From positions 21,749 to 85,748 of the forward strand of contig CAYXZC010000001.1 of assembly GCA_964469815.1 (NCBI GenBank): 64,000 bases of DNA, written 5' to 3'. Under the pieces are notes generated by a model. That model saw nothing but the letters and a program-made list of their open reading frames with translations. It did no database searches and was not told the origin of the DNA. Source of the stretch: MGBC163016 sp964469815. GTDB taxonomy: Bacteria > Actinomycetota > Coriobacteriia > Coriobacteriales > Eggerthellaceae. The position numbers were made by a program, and so were the translations under genes. Positions 51,325-60,740 of the stretch are shown piece by piece (the stretch's first letter is position 1; each line of letters opens with the position of its first letter).

Positions 51325-52143
51325 CTAGCAGCTTTGCAGCAACTCCTCGATGATCGCATTCACAGCTGCAGGATCATCACAATTCGAGTTGTGCCCCGCT
51401 CCTTCGATCCAATGAACCGGTACCCCTTCGTGGCGTTCCCATGCACGGTTATAACGTTTCGCAGACCCGGCACGATCCTCTTCACCACAAATAAGGCGAT
51501 AAGGGCATGCGATCTCATACAGCCGATCCGCACTGACCGCATCCGCCAACACACGAAAGCCGTGAGCCGCCAATTCGCAATACTCCCGCTTGTTGTAATC
51601 GAGCATCATGTCACGCATAAGGCTGCTTCCGTATTGCGTAGTGGTATTACCGGTCGATCCCAAACGAACCAACGTCTTCCACGGGATCGAAAGGTACATG
51701 AGCTTCGTATGGCGAAGAGCGGCAAGCTCCCACCAACTGTAATATCTACGCTGCAAGGAGCAGGAATCGATGGACACGAAGCCGACAGCATCATCGGGAT
51801 AGAGCTCCATGTAGACCTGAGCGGTGTATCCGCCCATCGACTGACCCACCAAGATCGGATGCTCTGCACCCTCTCGCTCGAGAATGCCATGCAACCAGTG
51901 CGCAAGATCGTCCATCGTCCAAACAAGCTCGAAAGGACGCGACGCGCCATGAGACGGAGGATCCCACACGAGCATGTTGGCTTTTCCCTCGAAATGTTCG
52001 ATCTGCTTGTCGAAAAGGCGATGATCCGCGGTGAGTCCGGGAAGGAATACAAGCCAAGGACGACCCGGCATAGGCGCTTCAGAAACCCAGTAGCAGATCT
52101 CGCCGTGCCTGGTGTCAAAGGCTTTTCTCTCCATTTCCCCCAT
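51325..52143 (-). CDS. alpha/beta-hydrolase
   Basis: The protein, about 272 residues, has the hydrolase fold with oxyanion-region LPGLTADHRLFD, nucleophile Ser in GQSMGGYTA, a likely acid in ICGEEDRAGS and catalytic His in EGAGHNSN. Cap-domain sequence lies between. Substrate is not predictable. Start is uncertain: ATG 52143 is used; TTG 52173 and ATG 52134 are alternatives with no decisive ribosome-binding site. It is separated from the terminator and repeats on its 3' side and from the TorD-like gene on its 5' side, so it is probably a single-gene unit. Confidence 0.83.
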   Translation of the reverse strand: MGEMERKAFDTRHGEICYWVSEAPMPGRPWLVFLPGLTADHRLFDKQIEHFEGKANMLVWDPPSHGASRPFELVWTMDDLAHWLHGILEREGAEHPILVGQSMGGYTAQVYMELYPDDAVGFVSIDSCSLQRRYYSWWELAALRHTKLMYLSIPWKTLVRLGSTGNTTTQYGSSLMRDMMLDYNKREYCELAAHGFRVLADAVSADRLYEIACPYRLICGEEDRAGSAKRYNRAWERHEGVPVHWIEGAGHNSNCDDPAAVNAIIEELLQSC

Positions 52144-52309
52144 CCGATCGAACACGGAGCACCCTTTCCTCAAATCATATCGTCATCCTGTCAATATACC
52201 ATCAATATGAATGCGTCGGGAGGTGCTATGTTAGGGAGCGATGCATCGAGAGATAATATGTCGAGAAACGATCTGTCGAAAGCCGGAGATGATGGTATCT
52301 CAACCCGCA

Positions 52310-53002
52310 TCACACTATGAGATGTGCATTGTAAGAACAAAGGCCTTTATAGAAAAGATCGGGAATGCTATCAGGCCGTGCCACTTTGGGAAGCTCACGA
52401 AGAATAGCATCGAAGAATCCCGGAAACCAGCGAGATGTGTGCTTTTCAACAAAGGCTTCGAATCGATCATAAAAGAACTTTGCCGTTGCCTCATCATCGG
52501 AGTCAAGCGCTTTCGCGACGCTGCCGAGCAAATATGACAAGAACATGAATTCGTCCCAAACGCTGTCACATGGTTCCGTGCGTGAATCTTGAGGCAAACC
52601 GCCTGCCTCCCTCATCATCTTCTCCACATCCAAGGTCACTGCAGAACGGAACAGAGCCGGTTCACCGTCTTTCCCAGCTTCGACATGTAGGAATGCGGAT
52701 TCATACGGCCACACAGCAACGCCGTTTCCTTGGCGCACGAACAAAAGCGAATGAGCCCTCCCGAGATCGGAGAGAAGCCTATCGTAGCTCTCTCCTACCA
52801 ACTTCGCCCATGGCTCACAAATGATCGACGCCTCATCGGATTCGATTCCGATGTCTTCAAGACATGCCTTAGCATCCGCCACTAACCTACCGTCAGACAG
52901 CGCATCCACAAGTGCATCATTCGGAAAAGAAGTAGCATTAGCAAGAAGTTCACAGGCATCAGCCAATCCTACAACTTTCCTCAGCGTTTTTTCGTCGATC
53001 AT
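52310..53002 (-). CDS. TorD-family chaperone of the DMSO-reductase-type operon
   Basis: The 230-residue helical protein has the TorD core, with SRTEPCDSVWDEFMFLSYL in place of the usual EPxDH signature, so the His is not present. AGAGGAG is six bases upstream of ATG 53002, which is preferred to 53020. It ends the operon DmsC-DmsA-DmsB-TorD and should recognise the Tat signal of DmsA and assist cofactor insertion. Confidence 0.83.
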   Translation of the reverse strand: MIDEKTLRKVVGLADACELLANATSFPNDALVDALSDGRLVADAKACLEDIGIESDEASIICEPWAKLVGESYDRLLSDLGRAHSLLFVRQGNGVAVWPYESAFLHVEAGKDGEPALFRSAVTLDVEKMMREAGGLPQDSRTEPCDSVWDEFMFLSYLLGSVAKALDSDDEATAKFFYDRFEAFVEKHTSRWFPGFFDAILRELPKVARPDSIPDLFYKGLCSYNAHLIV

Positions 53003-53125
53003 GCTGACTCCTCTTGGCATTTAGCCATATCGAAACAGGTATCGAACCATAATGGCATAGTTTTGGATAGCCGACCTGCATCAGGGAGGGGAAGATAATG
53101 CAGGTCGGCAACGAGCAGACTCGGG

Positions 53126-53806
53126 TTATTTACGTTCAGGAGGCAGCAGGTAATACACATTGGGAGAGGTGCCTGCGCCTTCACGCAACTTATGATAAGT
53201 ACGACCCTCGATCGCCTTCGATACATCGGACTCAGGATCGTCCAGATCACCCCAATAGCGGGCGCGACCAGGACAAAGATCCATACAGGCCGGCACTTCG
53301 CCTCGATCGATAAGGTTCTTGCAGAACGTGCACTTTTCCACGATTCCCGCCATATGAGTAGGAGCATCATATTCGCCCACCACTACATCAAGGTAATACT
53401 CCGGATCGCCCTCATTCATAGAGCGCACGCCCTCGTAGGGACAAGCCATGATGCAAGCACCACAACCGATGCAAAGATCCGGATCGACCCAGACGATACC
53501 ATCATCGCGCTTCTGCGTGGCGCCGGTAGGACATACGCGCAAGCAACTGGGATTCTCACAGTGCTGGCATTGGATTGGCATGAATTCAAGAGTGCAATTA
53601 GGAAAGTTGCCTCCAGCATTATCGTTGGCTATCGCGCCTTTCACTACCGCAGTGCCAAAAGAGCCGTCCCAATCATGGTCGGTCTTGGTGTAGACCACGT
53701 TGTAGCTAATGTCCTTGGGCAGATTGTTGGAGATCTTGCATGCCTCGGCACATGCCTGGCAGCCGATGCAACGGTTCAGGTCGATGGCCATTCCGTATCG
53801 GGTCAT
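53126..53806 (-). CDS. DmsB-type iron-sulfur subunit
   Basis: The 226-residue protein has four Cys groups binding four [4Fe-4S] clusters: CIGCQACAEAC, CQHCENPSCLRVCPTG, CIGCGACIMACPYEG and CTFCKNLIDRGEVPACMDLCPG. AAGGAGG lies nine bases before ATG 53806. An in-frame start at 53989 would run back through the end of DmsA and is rejected. It carries electrons from the membrane anchor to DmsA. There is no signal of its own; such subunits are exported together with the catalytic subunit. Confidence 0.9.
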   Translation of the reverse strand: MTRYGMAIDLNRCIGCQACAEACKISNNLPKDISYNVVYTKTDHDWDGSFGTAVVKGAIANDNAGGNFPNCTLEFMPIQCQHCENPSCLRVCPTGATQKRDDGIVWVDPDLCIGCGACIMACPYEGVRSMNEGDPEYYLDVVVGEYDAPTHMAGIVEKCTFCKNLIDRGEVPACMDLCPGRARYWGDLDDPESDVSKAIEGRTYHKLREGAGTSPNVYYLLPPERK

Positions 53807-53819
53807 TTTCCCATCCTCC

Positions 53820-56290
53820 TTAGAGCTTTTCGATAGCCACAGCGCAGTCGAAGTAAGACTGGTTGCGACACGCTTGGTTGTAATCGTTGAATGTGGTTCT
53901 CGCAAGATCGCCATCGATATGCTCGCGAGTAAGGAAGCTACGAGGACAATGCAGTGCCTTGCGCTGCTCGCCCGGGTTAAGGGTGGCAAGCATCGTCACC
54001 GAACCACGATCGTTGTACAGACGGACGGTATCGCCTTCCTTGATACCCAGTTCGGCAGCATCCTCTGGGTTGATGCGACAAACAGGCTGCTTCTCGAACT
54101 CCTTCATGTAATCCACGTCGTACCACTGGGTATGGGTACGGGTGCGCATATGCTCGCAGCAGATCGTGAATGGGTACTTCTCTCGAATCGGATTGTCCAG
54201 ATCGGCCTCGCGTGCCGGCTCCCAATAACTGGCCAGCTTCTCCTTCTCGATGTCAAGCTCTTGACCCATCATGTAATCGGGTTTGGGATCTTCGCGATAG
54301 AACGCGGCTTTTCCGGATGGCGTGCCGAACGTTCCGCCCTCATGGGCAACAGGCCCTGTAAGCTCACAGCGCAAATAGTTCTTCTCGCGCACCTTGTCGA
54401 TGGTGATCCCATTCTTCTTGCCCCACGGAGTGCCGAGCAGAACGTTTAGGTACTCATCGTCGGTGAACTGGAAGAAGTCGCCATATCCCATAGCATCGGC
54501 AATGAGACGATAGATCTCAGCATCGGGCTTGCTCTCGTAGAGAGGCTCGATCGCTTTTTCGTTCCACAACAGATATGGATTCATATAGTAGCGAACACGC
54601 AAATCGCCGGTCTCAAACCAATGGCATGCGGGAAGCAGAATGTCGGCGTAAAGCGAGGTATCGTTCATCGTCATCTCTTGAACAACGATGAAGTCGATGG
54701 CTTCGAGTGCTTTGATGGTCTCGTTCTGCTCGGTCNNNNNNNNNNCGAGACGATGTTGGTGCATGAAGCGTAAAGTGATTTGATAGGGAAATCCTTGCCC
54801 ATCTTCTTGCCCGTTTGCACGATACCGCAAAAGTCAGTCCAGTTGAGCTTTGCGCCGACACCCGGCGGAACTTGACCTGTTGCACTTGGCATCATTATGG
54901 CTGCCTGGACGTTTCCCTCTCCAAAATTGGGCTCGCCGGTGTAAAGTCCCCTACCGGGAGCACCTATCTGACCTGACACTAGCAACAGCACATCAACGCA
55001 CTTGGAGCTGTACATACCGTTGTTGTAGTGATTCAGACCGTATTTCGTGTCCGTCAGCACATTGCCTTCTTGGGTGTACATATGAGCAAGACGCTTGATA
55101 TCCTCAACGCTCGTGCCGGTCACCTCTGAAGCACGCTCTACGGTCCAGGGTTCGATGCTCTCACGGATCAACTCCAATTCGGTACGCACATGCACACCGT
55201 TGATGTCAGGCACGTTGCCCAGAGCAGGCTTGGTCGCCTGAGTATAAGCCACGGCCGCTTGAGCATCCTCATCCCACACGACCTGTGGATCAACGGTCAC
55301 CTCCTTGCCTTGAGCATCTGTAGTCGTGGTCGGCGCCACACCCATCTCGCTCATGCGAAGGAACTTACCATCATCTTTGACGAGGAAAGGTGCTTCAGTG
55401 CAGTTACGAAGGAACTCCGTGTCCTCCCAGCCTTGATCGAAGATCTCATGGACGGCACCGAGCGCGAGTGCGCCATCAGTTGCAGGATGCACGGGGATGA
55501 ACCAGTCGGACTTGCCGGCCATTGTGCGATAGGCAATGTCGATGACCACCAACTCAGCACCATTATCGCGCGCCTCGAGGAAGAAGTGGGTGCGCTGCTT
55601 GTCAGAAACAGCCGTATCGCCTGCCCATATGACCATATGGTCGGCGTTCACCGTATCGGCAGCACGATGGCCGTGGTTACCCTGACCGAGCACGTAGGTG
55701 TGCGCCATCGGTGTGGCGATGTCACGGTCAGGCAGCACTCGACTCGCACCCATGACATTCACCAACCGAGCCATAAGCGAACCTTCGGCTGCGCCGCCTC
55801 CTAAGGTAGCAGTATTACCGCTGCCGAGGAAAAGCGCGATGGATGTGGATCCGAACTCATCTATGTAACCCTTCCATTTATCAGCGATCTCTTGGATCGC
55901 CTCATCCCAGCTTATGCGCTCGAACTTTCCTTCACCACGCTCGCCGACACGACGCATGGGATACTGCAAGCGCTCAGAACTGTAAACGCGGGCTGGCGAT
56001 GATATGCCCTTAGGACATATACGGTTGAACTCAGGGCCATCATCGAACTTGCCTGCAGTAGTGCGAACTATCTGACCATCCCGCACGTGTACATTGAGAT
56101 AGCAGCCGTTGGCGCACTGAGAACGACAAGCGCCAGCGAAGATCTGAGTCTCAGGTACTGGACCGCCTGTTGCAGCCAGATTCGAACCCTGAACGCTGCA
56201 TCCGGTCAACGCTCCAGCAGCGCCGATGACCGCAGCCCCCTTGATGAAGCTTCTGCGCGAGAAGCTGAACTTGCTCTCCTGCTTTTCCAT
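53820..56290 (-). CDS. Tat-exported DMSO-reductase-type molybdopterin subunit (assembly gap inside)
   Basis: The protein, about 820 residues, begins with a twin-arginine signal (FSRRSFIKGAAVIGAAG) followed by LTGC, then the [4Fe-4S] motif C-x3-C-x3-C in CRSQCANGCYLNV and a fourth Cys in ICPKG. Bis-MGD domains and the C-terminal cofactor domain (INPEDAAELGIKEGDTVRL) follow. The usual Ser ligand is not obvious; the region reads LPDRDIATPMAH. The ten N at 54736-54745 break the frame: sequence on the two sides is in different frames, so the true gap length is 2 modulo 3. It is one gene, not two. AAGGAGAA precedes ATG 56290. Substrate (DMSO, TMAO or another S- or N-oxide) is unknown. Confidence 0.87.
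54736..54745. other. assembly gap inside the DmsA-type gene
   Basis: Exactly ten N replace unknown sequence between codons for ASCTNIVS and for TEQNETIKAL. Related enzymes have only a few residues here, so probably little sequence is missing. The frameshift it creates is artificial. Confidence 0.95.
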
Positions 56291-56357
56291 GAAAATTCTC
56301 CTTCCTTCGACCTTCCGCATAGGAAGATCGTCGTTTTCTCAATTGCAGGATGCTTTA

Positions 56358-57113
56358 TTAGATAACGCTCGCTGCGTAGAATCCCCAGCGGCTCAAGCAA
56401 ACACCTATGATGACGCAAGCAACCAACGCGCCTGCCTGCCAGCTAGCCGGATTCCTCTGCGCCGCCACAAGAACGGCGATCCCACCTGCTCCCGCTACGA
56501 TCAAGCCAATGTAGATCAGCAGGGCATCGTTGCCAACAGAGCCGAAATGCAATCCAGTGAGCAACATGACCAAAGCTAGCACGCCCAACACTATCATCGT
56601 TGTGATCATGAAAGGCCGTTTCGCAAGAGCCTCTTTCGAAAGGACCGTCCACAGAGCCAGACCCATAGCCACATCGCCTATCACGAACAAAGGAACTGTG
56701 GTCCAATTTGCCCATGCGGCGGTTCCCACGTTCACCAGATATGCAAAACCCATGATGAATGTGAGGATCAAACCGACTGCGGCCGAAATCCAGACGAGCA
56801 CCTTAGGCGCGGTGCCCTTACGCCAACAAACTATCAGCAATGCCAGCAACAACACGCCTAGCACGATGGCACAATAGGCTTCTTGGGCGATGCCGGCAGA
56901 AGGATTGCGCAATGCCAATAGGAACAGCGCCGGTCTCTTAAGATGGAACAGAACGCCAAGCATACCTATGCCCAACAATGCAAGTGCCGAAAGCGGCGCA
57001 AGCCAAGGACGCTCCTGTTTCTCAGAAGATGGGAACAGCGCCATGGCCATAACCAAACCAGCAGACAGGCCGCCAAGTGTTGTGAATACAAAAAGCGGAA
57101 ATTCAGATATCAT
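56358..57113 (-). CDS. DmsC-family membrane anchor
   Basis: The 251-residue protein has eight hydrophobic helices and the DmsC family look (PLFVFTTLGGLSAGLVM at the N-terminus, GVLFHLKRPALFLLALRNP, WANWTTVPLFVIGD). DmsC oxidises menaquinol at the membrane and passes electrons to DmsB. AAGGAGGG lies six to seven bases before the ATG. It sits 67 bases upstream of the DmsA-type gene on the same strand. Confidence 0.88.
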   Translation of the reverse strand: MISEFPLFVFTTLGGLSAGLVMAMALFPSSEKQERPWLAPLSALALLGIGMLGVLFHLKRPALFLLALRNPSAGIAQEAYCAIVLGVLLLALLIVCWRKGTAPKVLVWISAAVGLILTFIMGFAYLVNVGTAAWANWTTVPLFVIGDVAMGLALWTVLSKEALAKRPFMITTMIVLGVLALVMLLTGLHFGSVGNDALLIYIGLIVAGAGGIAVLVAAQRNPASWQAGALVACVIIGVCLSRWGFYAASVI

Positions 57114-57189
57114 GAAACACCCTCCTTACGAGTTCTAAAGCTCCAACGGCAAAGGGTCGCTCTTGCCGCCAATTCAAGTCGTCAAGCGA

Positions 57190-57882
57190 TCATGCTTCTT
57201 TAGATGCGAACGCCGAACGCCGATCGACAAGCGCTCGAATGCCACGCAGCACCACATACACAACAAGCAGCACGCTGTAGACCAATACTCCTTCGGCGGC
57301 AGCCTCACCTCCCCCTAAAGCAGAAGGAACGAGCATGAGCAGAGCATGCATGCAAGCCAATATGAAGAATAGGTACGCAAGACGCTGTATGCCTTTCCAT
57401 TTCGCCGGACTCATTGCGCGCTTAACACGCTGGATAGAGGTAACTCCCAATAAAATGAGCAACACCGTCAGAATAAGACCCGCAACAAGTCCCACTGCTA
57501 AAAATGGGTTAGACAATGCACCTGCGAGAACTCGCGGAACATATGAGATAGCATATCCGATGATATGACCCGCGCACAGGATGCATGCCACAATGGATAT
57601 CTTGGATCTCACAGGACGCATCCATGAACTTGCACGACTGTCGCGAGGAAGAACACCGATCAACATGACGACAGCAAAAAGCGCCATGGCCACATTGCAT
57701 CGCTTCACGAGCAAAAGCAAAGCGAGATCCATCGGTTGGGGCAACCCAAGCGACGCAGAAGCGATCTGCGCTACTACCACCACAGTTGCTAACACATAGA
57801 ATGCAATGGGATAACGATGAAGCGGTTCACGCAGAAGAACGCATGCCACGAGCACCACGACGAATGTCAGGGCGAAAGTCAC
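57190..57882 (-). CDS. ferric-reductase-like heme-b membrane protein
   Basis: The product, about 230 residues, has six helices with conserved histidines (AGHIIGYAISY and LACMHALLM) and WKGIQRLAYLFF, the pattern of the FRD/MsrQ-YedZ-like heme-binding domain. Start GTG 57882 is chosen because GGGAGGAGG lies nine bases upstream and the protein then starts right at the first helix; GTG 57936 would add 18 polar residues. As the first gene after a strong promoter, followed by DmsC, DmsA, DmsB and TorD, it may feed quinol electrons to the complex or form an additional route. No MsrP-like partner is seen. Confidence 0.78.
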   Translation of the reverse strand: MTFALTFVVVLVACVLLREPLHRYPIAFYVLATVVVVAQIASASLGLPQPMDLALLLLVKRCNVAMALFAVVMLIGVLPRDSRASSWMRPVRSKISIVACILCAGHIIGYAISYVPRVLAGALSNPFLAVGLVAGLILTVLLILLGVTSIQRVKRAMSPAKWKGIQRLAYLFFILACMHALLMLVPSALGGGEAAAEGVLVYSVLLVVYVVLRGIRALVDRRSAFASKEA

Positions 57883-58130
57883 AGACCGCAACCTCCTCCC
57901 TCGAGAACAGCAAACCTCTCTTGACTCATCAGGCACCCCCTCTCCCTTTGGTTTCTCAGGTTTCTTATCAAGAGATAATGTTGGACAGCGAAAGGCTTTC
58001 CTCGAAACCTCGTTGTCCTTAATGCCTCCCTCTGTTACAGCCGAACAAGCATCTCTTTACTTGCCCTTCATAGATTCATAGAGCAAACGCTTATCTTGTA
58101 GTGAAACGCATTCGCCCATTCGGTGGTGTC

Positions 58131-58159
58131 ATACTATACCGATTCACTAGTAACGTCAA
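58131..58159 (-). promoter_or_regulatory. promoter of the DMSO-reductase-type operon
   Basis: On the minus strand TTGACG (58159-58154) and TAGTAT (58136-58131) are 17 bases apart. The leader to GTG 57882 would be about 240 nucleotides; no terminator or riboswitch is recognised in it. Confidence 0.55.
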
Positions 58160-58165
58160 TATGTA

Positions 58166-58194
58166 TTTCAATAATCATGAAAATGTGCGATAAT
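58166..58194 (+). promoter_or_regulatory. candidate promoter of the NrfD-like gene
   Basis: TTTCAA (58166-58171), 17 bases, GATAAT (58189-58194) faces the NrfD-like start at 58271. It is back-to-back with the minus-strand promoter, only seven bases apart, so one regulator could control both sides. Confidence 0.4.
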
Positions 58195-58270
58195 TCTTCA
58201 CAGATCAAATAAGAAATTCCAGCTTGATGCCAGTTTCATCAAACAATCTACCAGCGATGAGGAAGATGCC

Positions 58271-59167
58271 GTGTACGGATCATTGATCATAGCGTACCTA
58301 TTTCTCGGTGGTACCGCTGCGGGCGGTTTCTTCATGATGTCAGCATGCGATCTGATTCGCTTGCATGCCGCAGATGGCGAAACAATGGATGGCTCTTTCG
58401 CAAATAACCTGCGCATCACTCAGGCATTCGAATCATTCCGGTCACGGATGCATGCGCTTTGCTTGCTGCTGCTCGCGCTATCGATGCTTTTTTTGTTCTG
58501 GGATCTTGGTATCCCTGAACGTGCGCTCTACATATTCCTACATCCACACGCTACCATTCTCACCTTTGGTTCGATATCGCTTGTTGCAGAGCTGGTTGTA
58601 GGAGGCTTGCTAACGCTCGGATCGATGTTTCGCATCCGCGCGCTCTGCGGGCGCTTTCGTCGACTTCTGAACATCGTCTGCCTTTTCACCTCTATCGCCA
58701 CCATGGCTTACACGGGCGCATTCCTTATGAGCAATATCGGCATTGCGTTTTGGAACACTTGGACTATCGTGGCTCTTTTCGTCAGCTCGTCGTTATCTTG
58801 CGGCACCGCGCTCATTCTTCTTGCTGGATACTTCTCAAACGAACAATTGCACTCTTCGCATACAATGCGATCATTGCAAAAATGCCATCTGATCTTTATA
58901 GCAGCAGAAACCATATCCCTTGCACTGTTCCTATCAGCTGCATTCACGAATGTCGCTGCCGCCAATGCCTGCGAAATGCTCCTCTCCCCCGACATGCTCG
59001 CTACCGCAGTCATTGGTGTTCTCGGCTTCAGCCTTATCATCCCGGCAACTTGCGAAGGGATCGCACTGTTGCAAAAACGAAGCTCTGCCATACCTGTTGC
59101 CGATGTATTCTGTCTGTGCGGAGGATGCCTTTTACGTTTCTGTATCATCTCCTGTGGAGTTTATTGA
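58271..59167 (+). CDS. NrfD/DmsC-like membrane subunit
   Basis: The 298-residue protein has about nine helices, beginning with YLFLGGTAAGGFFMMSACDL, typical of NrfD/PsrC-type quinol-interacting anchors, and LFWDLGIPERALYIF in the second loop. GTG start has GAGGAAG about eight bases upstream. It has no own iron-sulfur or catalytic partner in its operon and is divergent from a complete DMSO-reductase-type operon that already has a DmsC. It might be an alternative anchor. The last 60 residues are Cys-rich (CLCGGCLLRFCIISC), which is unusual. Confidence 0.75.
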   Translation: MYGSLIIAYLFLGGTAAGGFFMMSACDLIRLHAADGETMDGSFANNLRITQAFESFRSRMHALCLLLLALSMLFLFWDLGIPERALYIFLHPHATILTFGSISLVAELVVGGLLTLGSMFRIRALCGRFRRLLNIVCLFTSIATMAYTGAFLMSNIGIAFWNTWTIVALFVSSSLSCGTALILLAGYFSNEQLHSSHTMRSLQKCHLIFIAAETISLALFLSAAFTNVAAANACEMLLSPDMLATAVIGVLGFSLIIPATCEGIALLQKRSSAIPVADVFCLCGGCLLRFCIISCGVY

Positions 59168-59227
59168 TATGCGCATCTTACTTTTAGAAAAATGCAATCT
59201 ATCCTTGAAGACTGAGAGCAGGACACT

Positions 59228-59665
59228 ATGAGTGAGTCAGATAATATGATCTTTCATGTTGATGAAACATCGGATTTGCCCATCTGGGCTCAATTGCGAA
59301 ATCGAATAGCATTTTTGATACGCACGGGTCATTTTGCTGCAGGAAACCAGCTGCCAAGCGTTCGCAGCCTTGCGGCGACAGCAAGCATCAACTACAACAC
59401 TGTGACCAAAGCTTACCGCGATCTGGAACTATCAGGGCTTATAGTATCTGTTCGAGGTCGAGGCATGTTCGTGCAGAAAGATGCCATTTCTGATAATGAA
59501 GACCTTGAGGCCGCCGACGCTCTTTTCGAAAGCTGCCTGCGGCAATATCGTTCATGCGGCATGTCCTACAAGAATATACGCGATCATATTGTTGAGATAG
59601 TTGACAGATCGGAAAATGAAGTCAAGGAAGCGGAAGCAGAAAGGCAGCAATATGGCGCGGCCTAG
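59228..59665 (+). CDS. GntR-family regulator, YtrA-like
   Basis: The 145-residue protein is short, with an N-terminal GntR winged helix (about 17-85; PIWAQLRNRIAFLIRTG, LPSVRSLAATASINYNTVTKAY) and only a small helical tail, as in the YtrA subfamily. AGGA is six bases before the ATG. It overlaps the next start by 14 bases. It likely regulates this small operon and perhaps the divergent DMSO-reductase-type operon. Confidence 0.85.
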   Translation: MSESDNMIFHVDETSDLPIWAQLRNRIAFLIRTGHFAAGNQLPSVRSLAATASINYNTVTKAYRDLELSGLIVSVRGRGMFVQKDAISDNEDLEAADALFESCLRQYRSCGMSYKNIRDHIVEIVDRSENEVKEAEAERQQYGAA

Positions 59666-60656
59666 CAAATGCAAGAACAAGATCTATGAAAACGAGGATG
59701 CTTCGGGACGAGCACCTCAAAACCCATCCAAAACCAACATTGAGTCGGCCAATTCGCCCCACTCGCGACAGCCAAGCGACAACGCACCGCAGATATTCTC
59801 AGCCGTTGTGTTCACTATAACGCTAGTCATTGCAATGGGACTTGGCTATCTACTTTCAGGGGAGATGAATATCTGGATACTCTGCATCGGTTTTATGATC
59901 GCTATCCTTATGGCTTGCGCTGTTCGCATCGCATCACAATGGGAGCAAGTAGTGATATTGCGGCTTGGCTCCTACAACCGCACTGTTGGATCTGGACTGT
60001 TCTTCGTCATACCATTTGTGGAACATGTTGCGCTACGGGCAGATAAGCGAATCATGCTCACTGGATTCTCGGCAGAAGAAACACTGACTTCCGACCTTGT
60101 TCCCGTGAATATGGACGCTGCGATATTTTGGATGGTCTGGGACGCCAAGAAGGCATGCCTTGAAGTTGAGAACTATTATGATGCAGTATCCATGGCAGCT
60201 CAGACAGCTCTTCGCGACGCGATCGGTCGCAAGAACATTTCAGACATCACCGTGCATCGCGATAAGCTCGACCAAGAGCTAAAGGACAAGATCGAAGAAA
60301 AAACGACCACTTGGGGAGTATCGGTGCTATCCGTCGAGATCCGCGACATCATCATACCCAAAGAGCTGCAATGCGATATGGCTGTTGCGGCGAAAGCCGA
60401 GCGGGAGAAGGATGCACGGATCGTTCTGGCTGAGGTTGAGCGCGACCTAGCCGAGATGTTGCTTGATGCCACAGAGGTATACCGCAAAGATGAGATGGCC
60501 TTCGAATTACGCTCTATGCATCTTCTTTCAGAAGGTGTGAAGAAATCGAATGGCACGCTCGTTATTCCGAGCGCATATTCGGAGGGTTTCAGTCGAGGAC
60601 GAGATGCTCGATCAGGAAGCGAAGACCCTGCATTAAGCTTCGACCTAGACGCATGA
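59652..60656 (+). CDS. SPFH/band-7 (stomatin-like) membrane protein
   Basis: The product, about 334 residues, has a polar N-terminal segment (about 1-45), two membrane helices (about 50-90) and an SPFH domain (about 95-260) with WEQVVILRLGSYNRTVGSGL, FFVIPFVEHV and SVEIRDIIIPKELQ. A coiled-coil-prone Ala/Glu region follows (KAEREKDARIVLAEVERDL). Stomatin-like proteins oligomerise at the membrane and organise partner proteins. Start 59652 is chosen to limit overlap with the GntR gene; AAAGGCAG lies upstream. The link to the NrfD-like protein is by operon only. No NfeD-like partner is adjacent. Confidence 0.85.
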   Translation: MARPSKCKNKIYENEDASGRAPQNPSKTNIESANSPHSRQPSDNAPQIFSAVVFTITLVIAMGLGYLLSGEMNIWILCIGFMIAILMACAVRIASQWEQVVILRLGSYNRTVGSGLFFVIPFVEHVALRADKRIMLTGFSAEETLTSDLVPVNMDAAIFWMVWDAKKACLEVENYYDAVSMAAQTALRDAIGRKNISDITVHRDKLDQELKDKIEEKTTTWGVSVLSVEIRDIIIPKELQCDMAVAAKAEREKDARIVLAEVERDLAEMLLDATEVYRKDEMAFELRSMHLLSEGVKKSNGTLVIPSAYSEGFSRGRDARSGSEDPALSFDLDA

Positions 60657-60671
60657 AGATCGCATAGAATA

Positions 60672-60709
60672 ACGCAAGGTAATCACCCCACAGGCGATCA
60701 CCTTGCGTT
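60672..60709. terminator. bidirectional terminator hairpin
   Basis: ACGCAAGGTAATC and GATCACCTTGCGT form a long stem with one bulge, ending in TTT on the plus strand. It lies between the SPFH gene and the converging surface-protein gene, so it probably ends both transcripts. Confidence 0.6.
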
Positions 60710-60740
60710 TCGAATGCACATCACTCATCGGAAATAATAT

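Noticed and set aside
51334..52320. Plus-strand open frame of 328 codons opposite the hydrolase
   Set aside because: The minus strand encodes a full alpha/beta-hydrolase with catalytic motifs; the opposite frame shows no domain and no start signal.
53820..54830. Two separate genes for the DmsA-type subunit
   Set aside because: The frames meet exactly at the N run and encode consecutive parts of one molybdopterin enzyme; the break is an assembly artefact.
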